Below are positions 7,704 to 14,602 of a stretch of 14,818 bases of DNA, piece after piece. The notes under the pieces were generated by a model. That model ran no database searches. It was not told where the DNA came from and saw only the letters and a list, made by a program, of their open reading frames with translations. The stretch is from UBA6183 sp964545895 (GTDB lineage: Bacteria; Bacteroidota; Bacteroidia; UKL13-3): the NCBI GenBank assembly GCA_964545895.1, contig CAZJHS010000067.1, forward strand, positions 1 to 14,818, written 5' to 3'. The position numbers were made by a program, and so were the translations under genes. Numbering within the stretch: position 1 is the stretch's first letter; each line of letters begins with the position of its first letter.

Positions 7704-9101
7704 TTAGTTTAGTAAACCTGCACTCCACTGCAAGGCATAAATAGTTTTAAAGTATTTTGTTTTAAGATCAATAAGTTTTTCAAGTGCTTCAAGTGCTTTT
7801 GTTTCGCGGCTATTTATTAAAAACATAGAGCTTTCACCGTTGTTAAATCTAGATTCTTCGGCCTTAAGCATCAGTTGGTAATTCGTGTAATTATTGCGCT
7901 GCAACTCAATTTGTTTTTGCAGCGTAACAAGTTCGTTGTGGTATTGCTTAATTTTAATTTCTGTTTGCTGTTGTTTTATGTTTAAGCCAAGTTTGGTTTC
8001 TTGTAATTTTAAACCTGCTTTTCGGTATTCGCCACGGCCATATCCTAAAAATAAGGGCATTTCAAACTTTAAACCCACTTGGTAATTATCGTTGCCAAAG
8101 TTGGTGTGTAGTTGTGGTGTGTAGCTTTTGTTAAGCCAATTGTAGTTTAAATCAAGCTTAGGTAATAACTCCTGAAACTTTAGTTTTTTATCAATGGTTA
8201 GTGCATCAATTTTGTATTGATAGGCTACAAGGTTTGGGTTGCTTTGGTTTGATGTATTGAGTAAATCAACCAGTGCTAAATTAAACGAACTGATGTTGGT
8301 TTCGTTTTCCCAACCTGCTTGTGGTATAATGGTTTCGGGTATGTAGTAAGGTTGGTTGTTGGCGTTCCACAAATAAGCCGAAAGCTGTAATCCTGCATTT
8401 TGAAAAGTTAGCCATTGTTGATTTTGTTGCAATTCAAAACTTTGTAATTGGGTAAGCGCTTCCACGGTATCAATGGCAGGTCGTTCTCCATTATCAACCC
8501 CTTTTTTTACTAAGGATAAACGTGCAATATTAACTTGTACATTTGCTTTTACCACCGCGTATGTTTGGTAAGCTTTTACCCAATTCCAGTAGGCATCCAT
8601 GGCGCTCATCAATACATCATTTAGTAAAGCGCGTTGCTCAGCTTGTGCTAACGTATTGTATAATTTTGCTTGTTGCAAAAATGCTCTTCGTTTATCAAGT
8701 ATTAAGTTTTTAGCAAGTGGAATTGAAACACCAACAAAGCTGGTTTTGCCAGGAGTTTCATCCTCGTTAAGTCTTTGGCCGCTTACATTTGCCGCACCTG
8801 CGCTTAACTCCACTCCATACCAAGTTGGTAGTTTAACTTGCGGCATTACATAATTGTAATAGTTAGTTCCGTTTAAAGTTTTTTGAGCCATGTAGTTGGC
8901 TATAATTGGGTTGAAAGCTCCGCGCGCAATGGTTACATCGGCCTCAGATTTTTTTACGCCAATATTGGCTTGTTGTGCAATGGGGTGATACTTTTTTACT
9001 GCTTGCAACACTTGTTCGGCATTAAGCGTTGTTAAAGTATCTTGCGCAAAAGTGCAAAAACTTAATCCAATAAAAAACAGCAAGAACAGGTTATTTTTCA
9101 T
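7704..9101 (-). CDS. TolC-family outer-membrane efflux/secretion channel
   Basis: Outer-membrane factor of 465 aa that gives the ABC/HlyD pair an exit duct through the outer membrane. A Sec signal peptide ends at about residue 19-20 (SFCTFAQ). Two OEP-type halves follow, rich in long amphipathic helices with glutamine- and leucine-rich coiled coil: about 25-220 and 255-460. Characteristic short patches are YHPIAQQANIGVKKSEADV near the start, GVELSAGAANVSGQRLN, FEMPLFLGYGRGEYRKAGLKLQETKLG, and RFNNGESSMFLINSRETKALEALEKLIDLKTKY near the end. Its ATG lies inside the end of the adaptor gene (11-base overlap, 9091-9101), which points to translational coupling and a single complex. Confidence 0.92.
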   Translation of the reverse strand: MKNNLFLLFFIGLSFCTFAQDTLTTLNAEQVLQAVKKYHPIAQQANIGVKKSEADVTIARGAFNPIIANYMAQKTLNGTNYYNYVMPQVKLPTWYGVELSAGAANVSGQRLNEDETPGKTSFVGVSIPLAKNLILDKRRAFLQQAKLYNTLAQAEQRALLNDVLMSAMDAYWNWVKAYQTYAVVKANVQVNIARLSLVKKGVDNGERPAIDTVEALTQLQSFELQQNQQWLTFQNAGLQLSAYLWNANNQPYYIPETIIPQAGWENETNISSFNLALVDLLNTSNQSNPNLVAYQYKIDALTIDKKLKFQELLPKLDLNYNWLNKSYTPQLHTNFGNDNYQVGLKFEMPLFLGYGRGEYRKAGLKLQETKLGLNIKQQQTEIKIKQYHNELVTLQKQIELQRNNYTNYQLMLKAEESRFNNGESSMFLINSRETKALEALEKLIDLKTKYFKTIYALQWSAGLLN

Positions 9102-10437
9102 CGCTTACATTTGGGTTGTTGTATGATTGTTTTTTAGTTTTTGGCTGTTGTGCTTGGTAGTAATCAGGAGGAAAACCATTGATGTTACGCCATAACTCGT
9201 ACCAAATAGGAACATCTTTTAGCAAAGCAATACCTTGTGCACCGCAACCCATTTTAAGTTGCTCGGGCCATTTTTTATCCATAGGGTCTTCGGCTACTAA
9301 TACCCTAAACAATCCGTTATCGCTAATCGTATTTTCGAAAGCCACAACCTTGCCACCAAAAGTACCATAACTGGTGTTTGGCCAACCGCTAAATACAATG
9401 GTGGGGAAACCATCAAACATAAACCTAACGGGTTGACCAATGCTAATTAAAGGTAAATCAATTGGGCGCACAAACATTTCAACAGCATAGTGCGATTGGT
9501 TGGGTACAATCATGGTAATGTGTTCGCCTTCTTTTACCATTTCGCCAACACCACCTTTTTTGGCTTGCACAATTTGTCCATCTTGAGGAGCCAAAATAAT
9601 GTACATACCATTGCGTATGCTATAATTAGTAACAGTATTTTCTAGCTTAGCCACTTCGCCTTGTGCAATTGCAATTTGACTCATGCTTTGCAAACGATCG
9701 CCTTCGGCTTTGCTTATTTTTTCGTTGTAATCTTGCACAGCACTTTGTTGTTCCAATTTTGTATTGGTAAGCTCTTGCAAGGTTTGCTCAATTTTGTTTT
9801 CGGCAATTTGTTTTTTAGCTAATGCATTTTGAAATGCCACGTTACGCTGTTGCAGTTGAGTTTGTGATACCAGCCCATCTGCAAACATTTTTTGTTGACG
9901 CTCGTATTGATCTTTAGCTAAATTGTATTCGTTGGTTACAGCACCTAACTCGGCACGCTCGCCAATAAGTTTGTTGTTAAGCTGCTTAACTTTGTTTTTT
10001 AGCTGTTCAATTTTTAATTCTTTTGATGCACTTAGTGCCTGAATTTGCGAAGTTGAAGTAGCTACTTTGCCTTCATAAAAGTTTATCGTTTCTTTTTTAG
10101 CATCTAACTGTTGCTGGGTACGACTAACCAAATTAGGGTCTAAATAATCAGATTTTATTTCGGCTAATTGTAAAATGGTATCACCCTTTTTTACATAATC
10201 GCCTTCTTTTACATTCCAACTTAATATGCGGCCCGGAATAGGAGAGTTAATTTCCTGCGGACGTTCTTCTTGGTATAACGTGGTAATAGTTCCGCGGGCT
10301 TTTATGTTTTGTGTCCATGGTAAAAAAATAGTAAGCACTAAGGCTACGCATACGCCTATAAACCAATAACGCACATTGCTTTGGCTGCCGCTTAGGTAAA
10401 TATTTTTAAACGAATTAAACTCTTGAATTGGTTTCAT
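9091..10437 (-). CDS. HlyD-family periplasmic adaptor (membrane fusion protein)
   Basis: Membrane-fusion protein of 448 aa linking the inner-membrane ABC exporter to the TolC-like channel. One transmembrane helix at about 25-43 follows a short cytoplasmic N-terminus. The first half of a biotinyl/lipoyl-like hairpin (about 64-95, INSPIPGRILSWNVKEGDYVKKGD) leads into a long coiled coil of two helices (about 105-275) turning at FADGLVSQTQLQQ. The second half follows at about 280-310 (APQDGQIVQAKKGGVGEMVKEGEHI) and then a beta-barrel domain. The tail is polar and rich in Q, K and N. The gene begins two bases after the ABC gene and overlaps the TolC gene. The absence of a dedicated cargo gene or peptidase domain nearby leaves the substrate open. 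Confidence 0.92.
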   Translation of the reverse strand: MKPIQEFNSFKNIYLSGSQSNVRYWFIGVCVALVLTIFLPWTQNIKARGTITTLYQEERPQEINSPIPGRILSWNVKEGDYVKKGDTILQLAEIKSDYLDPNLVSRTQQQLDAKKETINFYEGKVATSTSQIQALSASKELKIEQLKNKVKQLNNKLIGERAELGAVTNEYNLAKDQYERQQKMFADGLVSQTQLQQRNVAFQNALAKKQIAENKIEQTLQELTNTKLEQQSAVQDYNEKISKAEGDRLQSMSQIAIAQGEVAKLENTVTNYSIRNGMYIILAPQDGQIVQAKKGGVGEMVKEGEHITMIVPNQSHYAVEMFVRPIDLPLISIGQPVRFMFDGFPTIVFSGWPNTSYGTFGGKVVAFENTISDNGLFRVLVAEDPMDKKWPEQLKMGCGAQGIALLKDVPIWYELWRNINGFPPDYYQAQQPKTKKQSYNNPNVSDEK

Positions 10438-10439
10438 AA

Positions 10440-12104
10440 TTAGTTGTTTTTAAACGATGAAACTTGACCACCACTTAAAGTAATTGCATGTGTGCATTGG
10501 TTTAAATAATCTTTATCAGCGGTTACAACCACCACGGTTGATTGTGTTAAACCTAGCATGTAGTTTATAATGTTTTGCTTATACATTTCATTTAAACCAC
10601 TCCACGGTTCGCTAAGTACAATAAGCGGTTTGGGACTTGCAAGTGCACGCAATAACAATAATTTTTTAGTGGTTGATTCGGATAGTTTTTTTCCTGTTGG
10701 GTCAATCAAACTATCAAATCCCTGAGCAAAATCTTGCAACAAATCTTGCATACCTAACTGGTTTGCCAATTGCATTATATTTTCGGGCTTAATTGCATCA
10801 TCACCCATCGAAATATTTTCGAGAACAGTGCCTAAAAACAAATCGTTGGTGTTTAAGCAAATACTAATTTGTTGACGCAATGCATGCAATTGATAATTGC
10901 TCATGGGTATTCCGTTAATTAAAATTTGGCCTTGGTAATCATCATAACAGCTAGCTATTAATTTTAGCAAGGTTGATTTGCCAGAACCATCATCACCCCA
11001 AATACCCACTTTAGCATTGTTTGGAATAGTAATATTAATATTATTTAAAGCAGTTTTGCCGGGCACATATTCATAACTTACATCTTTAAAAGTAAGCGCT
11101 AATCCTTGGTTGGTGGTTAAATTTAAGGTTCCACTTTTTTCGGTTTCTAGCTCGGTAACATTGGCTAATTTTTCAATTCCTGTTATTACATCATACACAC
11201 TATCTAAACTACTAATTAGTTTTTCAACCGCACCAATTACAGTTAATATTACAATTTCGGCTGCTATAAACTCGCCAATATTTAGCTGCTGTTTAATTAC
11301 TAAATAAGTACCTACAGCCAGTAAACAAGCTGTAACCACCACTTTAAATGCCACCAATACTTTGTATTGAAAAAGCAATACTTTAAAATGAGAAGTGCGT
11401 GCAGTTAAATAATTGGTAATGTTTTTATCGGCACGGGTTAAATTAAATTGGTTGTGGTTTGAAAACTTAAAAGGTAAAATTACACGGGCCAACTCTTCTA
11501 ACCAACCAGCTACTTTGTATTTATGGCCACTTTCTTGTAAGCTGGTTTTAAGGCCGTGCATGCCGGTATACCTTAACATTAGCCATAAAATAAGCAGTAG
11601 TAAAATACCTAACATGATAAATACTGTATGATAAATAGACAGCAACACCAAGCCAAAAACAATTTGTATGCTGGCTATGGGCATATCTAATAATATTTTT
11701 GATAGGCCTTTTTGCAGTGTAATGGTTTCAAAAAAGCGGTTAGCCTTTTCGGGTAAATAGTGATCGTTTGTTTGATTTAATTTTAGCTGCGGTATAGTGT
11801 TGGCAAACTCAAAAGCGTAACGGGTAAAAATACGTTGCTGTATTTTTTCAATTACCTTCATTTGGTTTATATGCATCATACCTACCGTTAATACCCCAAT
11901 TACAACCACACTTATTAGTATGTAGATAGAAGTAACCATGGTGGTACCCATAACCAAACCTATAATAGATTGCACACCTAAGGGTAAACTAAGTTGCACC
12001 AATCCACTTAGTATAGCGTAAAAATACACGTTGGTTATTTCCTTTTTTTCTAGCTTAAGTAATTGGCCAAGTCGTTTTAATGCCGATGTGTTTTTTGTTG
12101 CCAT
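10440..12104 (-). CDS. ABC exporter (TMD-NBD fusion) with degenerate nucleotide-binding motifs
   Basis: Half-size ABC exporter of 554 aa from ATG 12104: a type I-exporter membrane domain with about six helices (roughly 25-310), then a nucleotide-binding domain (about 335-550). There is no N-terminal C39 peptidase. Walker A is intact (GDDGSGKST, 370-378, K376). Other motifs depart from consensus. The Q-loop glutamine is replaced at N418 (ISICLNTNDLF). The LSGGQ signature reads LSEST (474-478). The Walker B aspartate is S498, although the next residue, E499 (LSEPWSG), is kept. The H-loop histidine position is A529 (VVVTADKD). It is first in an operon with HlyD- and TolC-type genes, so a tripartite type I-secretion-like or efflux complex is likely. 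I recall related Bacteroidota exporters with similarly divergent motifs, so the pattern may be a subfamily trait rather than decay. ATP hydrolysis cannot be assumed. Confidence 0.88.
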   Translation of the reverse strand: MATKNTSALKRLGQLLKLEKKEITNVYFYAILSGLVQLSLPLGVQSIIGLVMGTTMVTSIYILISVVVIGVLTVGMMHINQMKVIEKIQQRIFTRYAFEFANTIPQLKLNQTNDHYLPEKANRFFETITLQKGLSKILLDMPIASIQIVFGLVLLSIYHTVFIMLGILLLLILWLMLRYTGMHGLKTSLQESGHKYKVAGWLEELARVILPFKFSNHNQFNLTRADKNITNYLTARTSHFKVLLFQYKVLVAFKVVVTACLLAVGTYLVIKQQLNIGEFIAAEIVILTVIGAVEKLISSLDSVYDVITGIEKLANVTELETEKSGTLNLTTNQGLALTFKDVSYEYVPGKTALNNINITIPNNAKVGIWGDDGSGKSTLLKLIASCYDDYQGQILINGIPMSNYQLHALRQQISICLNTNDLFLGTVLENISMGDDAIKPENIMQLANQLGMQDLLQDFAQGFDSLIDPTGKKLSESTTKKLLLLRALASPKPLIVLSEPWSGLNEMYKQNIINYMLGLTQSTVVVVTADKDYLNQCTHAITLSGGQVSSFKNN

Positions 12105-12121
12105 GCTGTATTAATTGACTG

Positions 12122-12129
12122 CAAATATA
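12122..12129 (-). promoter_or_regulatory. -7 promoter element for the exporter operon
   Basis: The minus strand reads TATATTTG, a full match to TAnnTTTG, 18 bases upstream of the ABC gene ATG, implying a leader of only about 10-15 bases. The region where RNA polymerase would contact the -33 box falls inside the 39-bp palindrome just upstream, the position expected for repression. No well-spaced TTTG box is seen. Confidence 0.55.
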
Positions 12130-12134
12130 TAAAT

Positions 12135-12173
12135 ACAATTACAAATAATAGTAATACTATTATTTGTAATTGT
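12135..12173. promoter_or_regulatory. 39-bp perfect palindrome, probable TetR-family operator
   Basis: The left arm ACAATTACAAATAATAGTA (12135-12153) and right arm (12155-12173) are exact reverse complements around a single central A. It lies between the divergent tetR-type gene and the exporter operon and next to both candidate -7 elements. A second shorter dyad ATTATT-GTA-AATAAT (12177-12191) follows beside the tetR promoter. A perfect dyad of this size between a TetR gene and the operon it faces is a classical operator arrangement; binding is inferred, not shown. Confidence 0.7.
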
Positions 12174-12196
12174 TTTATTATTGTAAATAATATAAT

Positions 12197-12204
12197 TACT
12201 TTTG
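12197..12204 (+). promoter_or_regulatory. -7 promoter element for the tetR-type gene
   Basis: TACTTTTG matches TAnnTTTG exactly, 25 bases before the regulator's ATG. The nearest TTG upstream (12170-12172) is 24 bases away, somewhat long for a -33 box, and falls at the end of the palindrome. Autorepression is therefore plausible. Confidence 0.5.
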
Positions 12205-12229
12205 TCGACCCCAAAATGAGAGCATAATT

Positions 12230-12904
12230 ATGGAGTACCAAATTTCTATTAAAGTAAACGATAAAATATACTTGCGCGACCCAGAAAGCACAGAGTTGGG
12301 CAAGCAAATTGTAAAATCAGCTATTGATTTAATAGGCCAGTTGGGTTTTGAGGCTTTTACATTTAAAAAGTTGGCGGCCGAAACGAAAACTACCGAAGCT
12401 ACGATTTACAGGTATTTCGAAAATAAGCATCGCTTGTTGTTGTATATTTTAAATTGGTACTGGTCGTATTTAGAATATTTGGTTGATGTGAAAGTGCAGG
12501 GGGTAAGCGACCCTAAAAATCAACTTAAAATTATTATTGATTTACTAACCCACGAGCTGCCCGATACAACTGGAAAGGTAGATTACCACAAAACCTATTT
12601 AAACGAAATTGTAATTGCAGAGAGCAGCAAAGTATACTTGGTTAAGGATGTGAACGAAATAAATAAAAGTCAGGTTTTTAAGCCGTATAAAGATTTGTGC
12701 GCAAAAATTGCAGCCATTATTTCGGCCTATAATCCTAGTTACAAATACCCAAAATCGTTAAGCAGCATGCTTATTGAAACCTCGCACCATCAGCAGTTTT
12801 TTGAGAGCCATTTGCCTAATTTAACCGATGCGCAAGCCAAACACAAAGGCGAGTTTACTGCTGTTTTTTTAACCGACTTTTTATTTAAAACCCTCCAAAA
12901 TTAA
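12230..12904 (+). CDS. TetR-family transcriptional regulator
   Basis: One-component DNA-binding regulator of 224 aa. The N-terminal TetR helix-turn-helix lies at about 22-70, with the typical run QIVKSAIDLIGQLGFEAFTFKKLA followed by the recognition-helix pattern TTEATIYRYFENKHRLLLYIL. The rest is a helical ligand/dimer domain that I cannot assign to a known ligand class; it carries unusual KVDYHKTYLNE and ETSHHQQFFESHL stretches. Purine-rich GAGAG at 12218-12222, seven bases before ATG 12230, serves as a likely ribosome site. It is transcribed away from the ABC-HlyD-TolC-SbtA operon across a large palindrome, so local control of that operon and itself is the simplest reading. Repression relieved by an exported or related compound is typical of such pairs, but activation cannot be excluded. 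Confidence 0.9.
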   Translation: MEYQISIKVNDKIYLRDPESTELGKQIVKSAIDLIGQLGFEAFTFKKLAAETKTTEATIYRYFENKHRLLLYILNWYWSYLEYLVDVKVQGVSDPKNQLKIIIDLLTHELPDTTGKVDYHKTYLNEIVIAESSKVYLVKDVNEINKSQVFKPYKDLCAKIAAIISAYNPSYKYPKSLSSMLIETSHHQQFFESHLPNLTDAQAKHKGEFTAVFLTDFLFKTLQN

Positions 12905-12920
12905 ATACACTACAAAAAAC

Positions 12921-12957
12921 AAAAGAGGCTGTCTGTTGTATAGATCAGCCTCTTTTT
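12921..12957. terminator. Bidirectional intrinsic terminator between tetR and the DsbA-like gene
   Basis: AAAAGAGGCTG (12921-12931) pairs perfectly with CAGCCTCTTTT (12946-12956), 11 bp, with a 14-base loop that can close further by TCT/AGA. The plus side continues in T residues. The minus side is followed by the complement of the A-rich run 12913-12924, also a good U-tail. It serves the converging tetR-type gene and the DoxX/DsbA operon. Confidence 0.9.
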
Positions 12958-12993
12958 ATTTGTGCCCTGTGAGGTTATTCGTGTTTTCAGTAA

Positions 12994-13818
12994 TTAATCA
13001 CAGGTTCCATCTGGTTTACAAACGGCACCTTCTATTACTTGTAACTTTTGTAACGGATTGTTTTTTCTAAACTCGGTGTAGGTTTGTGTTAAAGCACCCA
13101 AAAATGTATTTGGATCTTGCGCCCCCGAAACGGCTACTTTTCTATCAAAAACAAAAAAGGGTACACCACGCACACCCAATTGTTGTGCTTCATATTCATC
13201 AGCTTTTACCTCATCAGCATATTGGTTTGATTGCAATACTTGTTTTAAAGCTGCAGTATCTAACCCTATTTCAGCACCTAATTCAAGCAATGTGGCTTCA
13301 TCATCGGTGTTTTTACTTTGGGTAAAATAAGCTTTAAACAATTGCTCTTCGGCTTCGTGTTGTTTACCATGTGCTTTAGCAAAATGCGAAAAACGATGTG
13401 CATTAAACGAATTAGCTAAAACAGCTTTTTCCATGTGGTAGGTTAAACCAACTTGGGCTGCCATGTTGTTGGCATAATCCATCATTTCTTTAGCTTGAGC
13501 TAACGAAACACCTTTGGCTTCAGCCAAATATTGCATTACACTTTTGCTGGTATCTGTTTTTAAGGTTGGGTTTAGCTCAAAGCTTTTCCATTCAATTTGT
13601 ATGTAATCTTTATCCGAAAATTGAGCCAAAGCTTGTTCAAACTTGCGTTTACCAATGTAGCAAAATGGGCACATTACATCACTCCAAATTTCTACTTTCA
13701 TTTTTACAGTATCCATGGTTGTTGTATTTGGGGTAAAGGCAGTTTTTTGAGCATGTGTGCAAGCACAACAAAAGCCAATAAAAAAGGTTAATGCAGCAAA
13801 AAATACCCTACGGTTCAT
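12994..13818 (-). CDS. FrnE-type DsbA-family thiol oxidoreductase with N-terminal export signal
   Basis: DsbA-fold disulfide oxidoreductase of 274 aa. The family core begins at about residue 40 (MKVEIWSDVMCPFCYIGK) with the CPFC redox centre at 50-53, an inserted helical domain at about 95-190 and the cis-proline loop GVRGVPFF (P220). The C-terminal pair CKPDGTC (C267, C273) resembles the extra CX5C redox site described for FrnE proteins. FrnE relatives usually start at the MKVEIW position and are cytoplasmic. Here an ATG 39 codons upstream adds NRR, a hydrophobic stretch (about 5-20) and a likely cleavage after THA (23), so export to the periplasm is predicted. FCCAC is not a standard lipobox. 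Internal ATGs at residues 35 and 40 could give a cytoplasmic form. It starts six bases after the DoxX-like stop, so the two are co-transcribed. Confidence 0.88.
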   Translation of the reverse strand: MNRRVFFAALTFFIGFCCACTHAQKTAFTPNTTTMDTVKMKVEIWSDVMCPFCYIGKRKFEQALAQFSDKDYIQIEWKSFELNPTLKTDTSKSVMQYLAEAKGVSLAQAKEMMDYANNMAAQVGLTYHMEKAVLANSFNAHRFSHFAKAHGKQHEAEEQLFKAYFTQSKNTDDEATLLELGAEIGLDTAALKQVLQSNQYADEVKADEYEAQQLGVRGVPFFVFDRKVAVSGAQDPNTFLGALTQTYTEFRKNNPLQKLQVIEGAVCKPDGTCD

Positions 13819-13824
13819 GTTTAA

Positions 13825-14232
13825 TTATTTGGCTAATATAGGAGATTTAACCATACGGCCCCATGCTATAAATGCAGCTATTGCAGCAATTACTACGCAA
13901 ACTATTACAGAAGATAACTCGTTTTGCTTGGCGTGTAAACCAATAGCTAAAACCATAATAACGCCAATTCCTATTGCAGCAACTGCGGTTAATTTGGGTT
14001 GAATTTTAAGCAAGCTAGGTAAAACTAATCCTAAGGCACCCAATACTTCCGATACGCCAATAAAGCGAATTAAAGCGGGCATTTCTTGTACCCAAGTCAT
14101 GTTTTTGCCAAGTTCTTCAATTGGTGTTATTGATTTCATGATACCAGCCATTAAAAACATAGCGGCTAAACTTATTTGTGCTACCCACAAACTTACATTT
14201 ACAAATTTGCTTGGTTGTTGTGTTGTTGTCAT
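13825..14232 (-). CDS. DoxX-like four-helix membrane protein
   Basis: Small inner-membrane protein of 135 aa of the DoxX/DoxX-like superfamily. It has four hydrophobic helices at about 12-32, 52-74, 78-98 and 104-124. The helix-1 run LWVAQISLAAMFLMAGIMKS is followed by IEELGKNMTWVQEMPALIRFIGVSEVLGALGLVLPSLLKI, a typical DoxX-like pattern. Members have been linked to membrane redox complexes in other bacteria, but the activity of this branch is unknown. It is followed at six bases by the exported FrnE/DsbA-like gene, which supports a redox role by context only. The start ATG 14232 is preceded by an A/T-rich leader and a TATGTTTG promoter element. Confidence 0.85.
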   Translation of the reverse strand: MTTTQQPSKFVNVSLWVAQISLAAMFLMAGIMKSITPIEELGKNMTWVQEMPALIRFIGVSEVLGALGLVLPSLLKIQPKLTAVAAIGIGVIMVLAIGLHAKQNELSSVIVCVVIAAIAAFIAWGRMVKSPILAK

Positions 14233-14249
14233 AATAATAATTGTTTATA

Positions 14250-14257
14250 CAAACATA
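14250..14257 (-). promoter_or_regulatory. -7 promoter element for the DoxX/DsbA operon
   Basis: The minus strand reads TATGTTTG, a full match to TAnnTTTG, 17 bases before the DoxX-like ATG. Upstream of it lies a short inverted repeat TTTGCC-AAC-GGCAAA (14282-14296) that could be a regulator site. No clear -33 box. Confidence 0.5.
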
Positions 14258-14602
14258 AAATTTTGAGTTACAATTACCGCGTTTGCCAACGGCAAAAAGG
14301 TAAGTGTACAAATTTGGTAGGTAAGAGGGGGAAATAACAACTGAGACAGTTTGTGCTATTTGTTTAGTTTATTTAGGTATGTGTTTATTGAACAGCAAGC
14401 AGCAAGTAAAAAATCAATATAATAAGTAGGTGTGATTTTATGAGATTTTGTTTAACGTTCCCACGCCTTGCGCTCGTTGCCGATTGCGTAGCAGAAACTG
14501 TCAACTAAGATAAAATATTTTGCGTACATAAAAGCTTCATTTTACCACGTTAACGGCAATGGCGCAAGGCGTGTGTTACCAGCTGGCAACTTTATTTGAT
14601 TA
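14258..14602. other. 345-base gene-free region with nested inverted repeats
   Basis: No reading frame worth calling and no tRNA or rRNA is seen. It holds the small dyad at 14282-14296, a long-range inverted pair GACAGTTTGTGCTA (14345-14358) with TAGCAGAAACTGTC (14489-14502, 13 of 14 bases), and the large structure at 14453-14578. The block 14460-14590 is visibly richer in G+C than its surroundings. Confidence 0.7.
14453..14578. repeat. Long imperfect inverted repeat, attC-like or mobile-element-like fold
   Basis: Paired blocks from outside in are TAAC (14453-14456)/GTTA (14575-14578), CACGCCTTGCGC (14462-14473)/GCGCAAGGCGTG (14562-14573), TTGCCG (14477-14482)/CGGCAA (14554-14559) and CGT (14487-14489)/ACG (14547-14549), with unequal spacers and an apical region of 57 bases. 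On the minus strand it begins 24 bases after the stop of the partial gene. The outer minus-strand GTTAAAC (14456-14450) fits the integron core GTTRRRY, but the opposite end (TGGTAAC) does not fit RYYYAAC. A near-palindrome GTTACCAGCTGGCAAC (14575-14590) adjoins it. The structure is certain; its nature is not. Confidence 0.6.

Noticed and set aside
12077..12307. 76-residue minus-strand frame across the tetR/exporter intergenic region
   Set aside because: It runs over both promoters and the palindrome; its sequence is simply translated AT-rich DNA.
14117..14311. 64-residue minus-strand frame overlapping the DoxX-like gene start
   Set aside because: It is out of frame with the DoxX-like gene and reads through its promoter; composition is N/Y-rich noise.
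14450..14578. Calling the right-end repeat a definite integron attC site
   Set aside because: Only one of the two outer boxes fits the attC core consensus, no integrase is in the window, and only one copy is seen.
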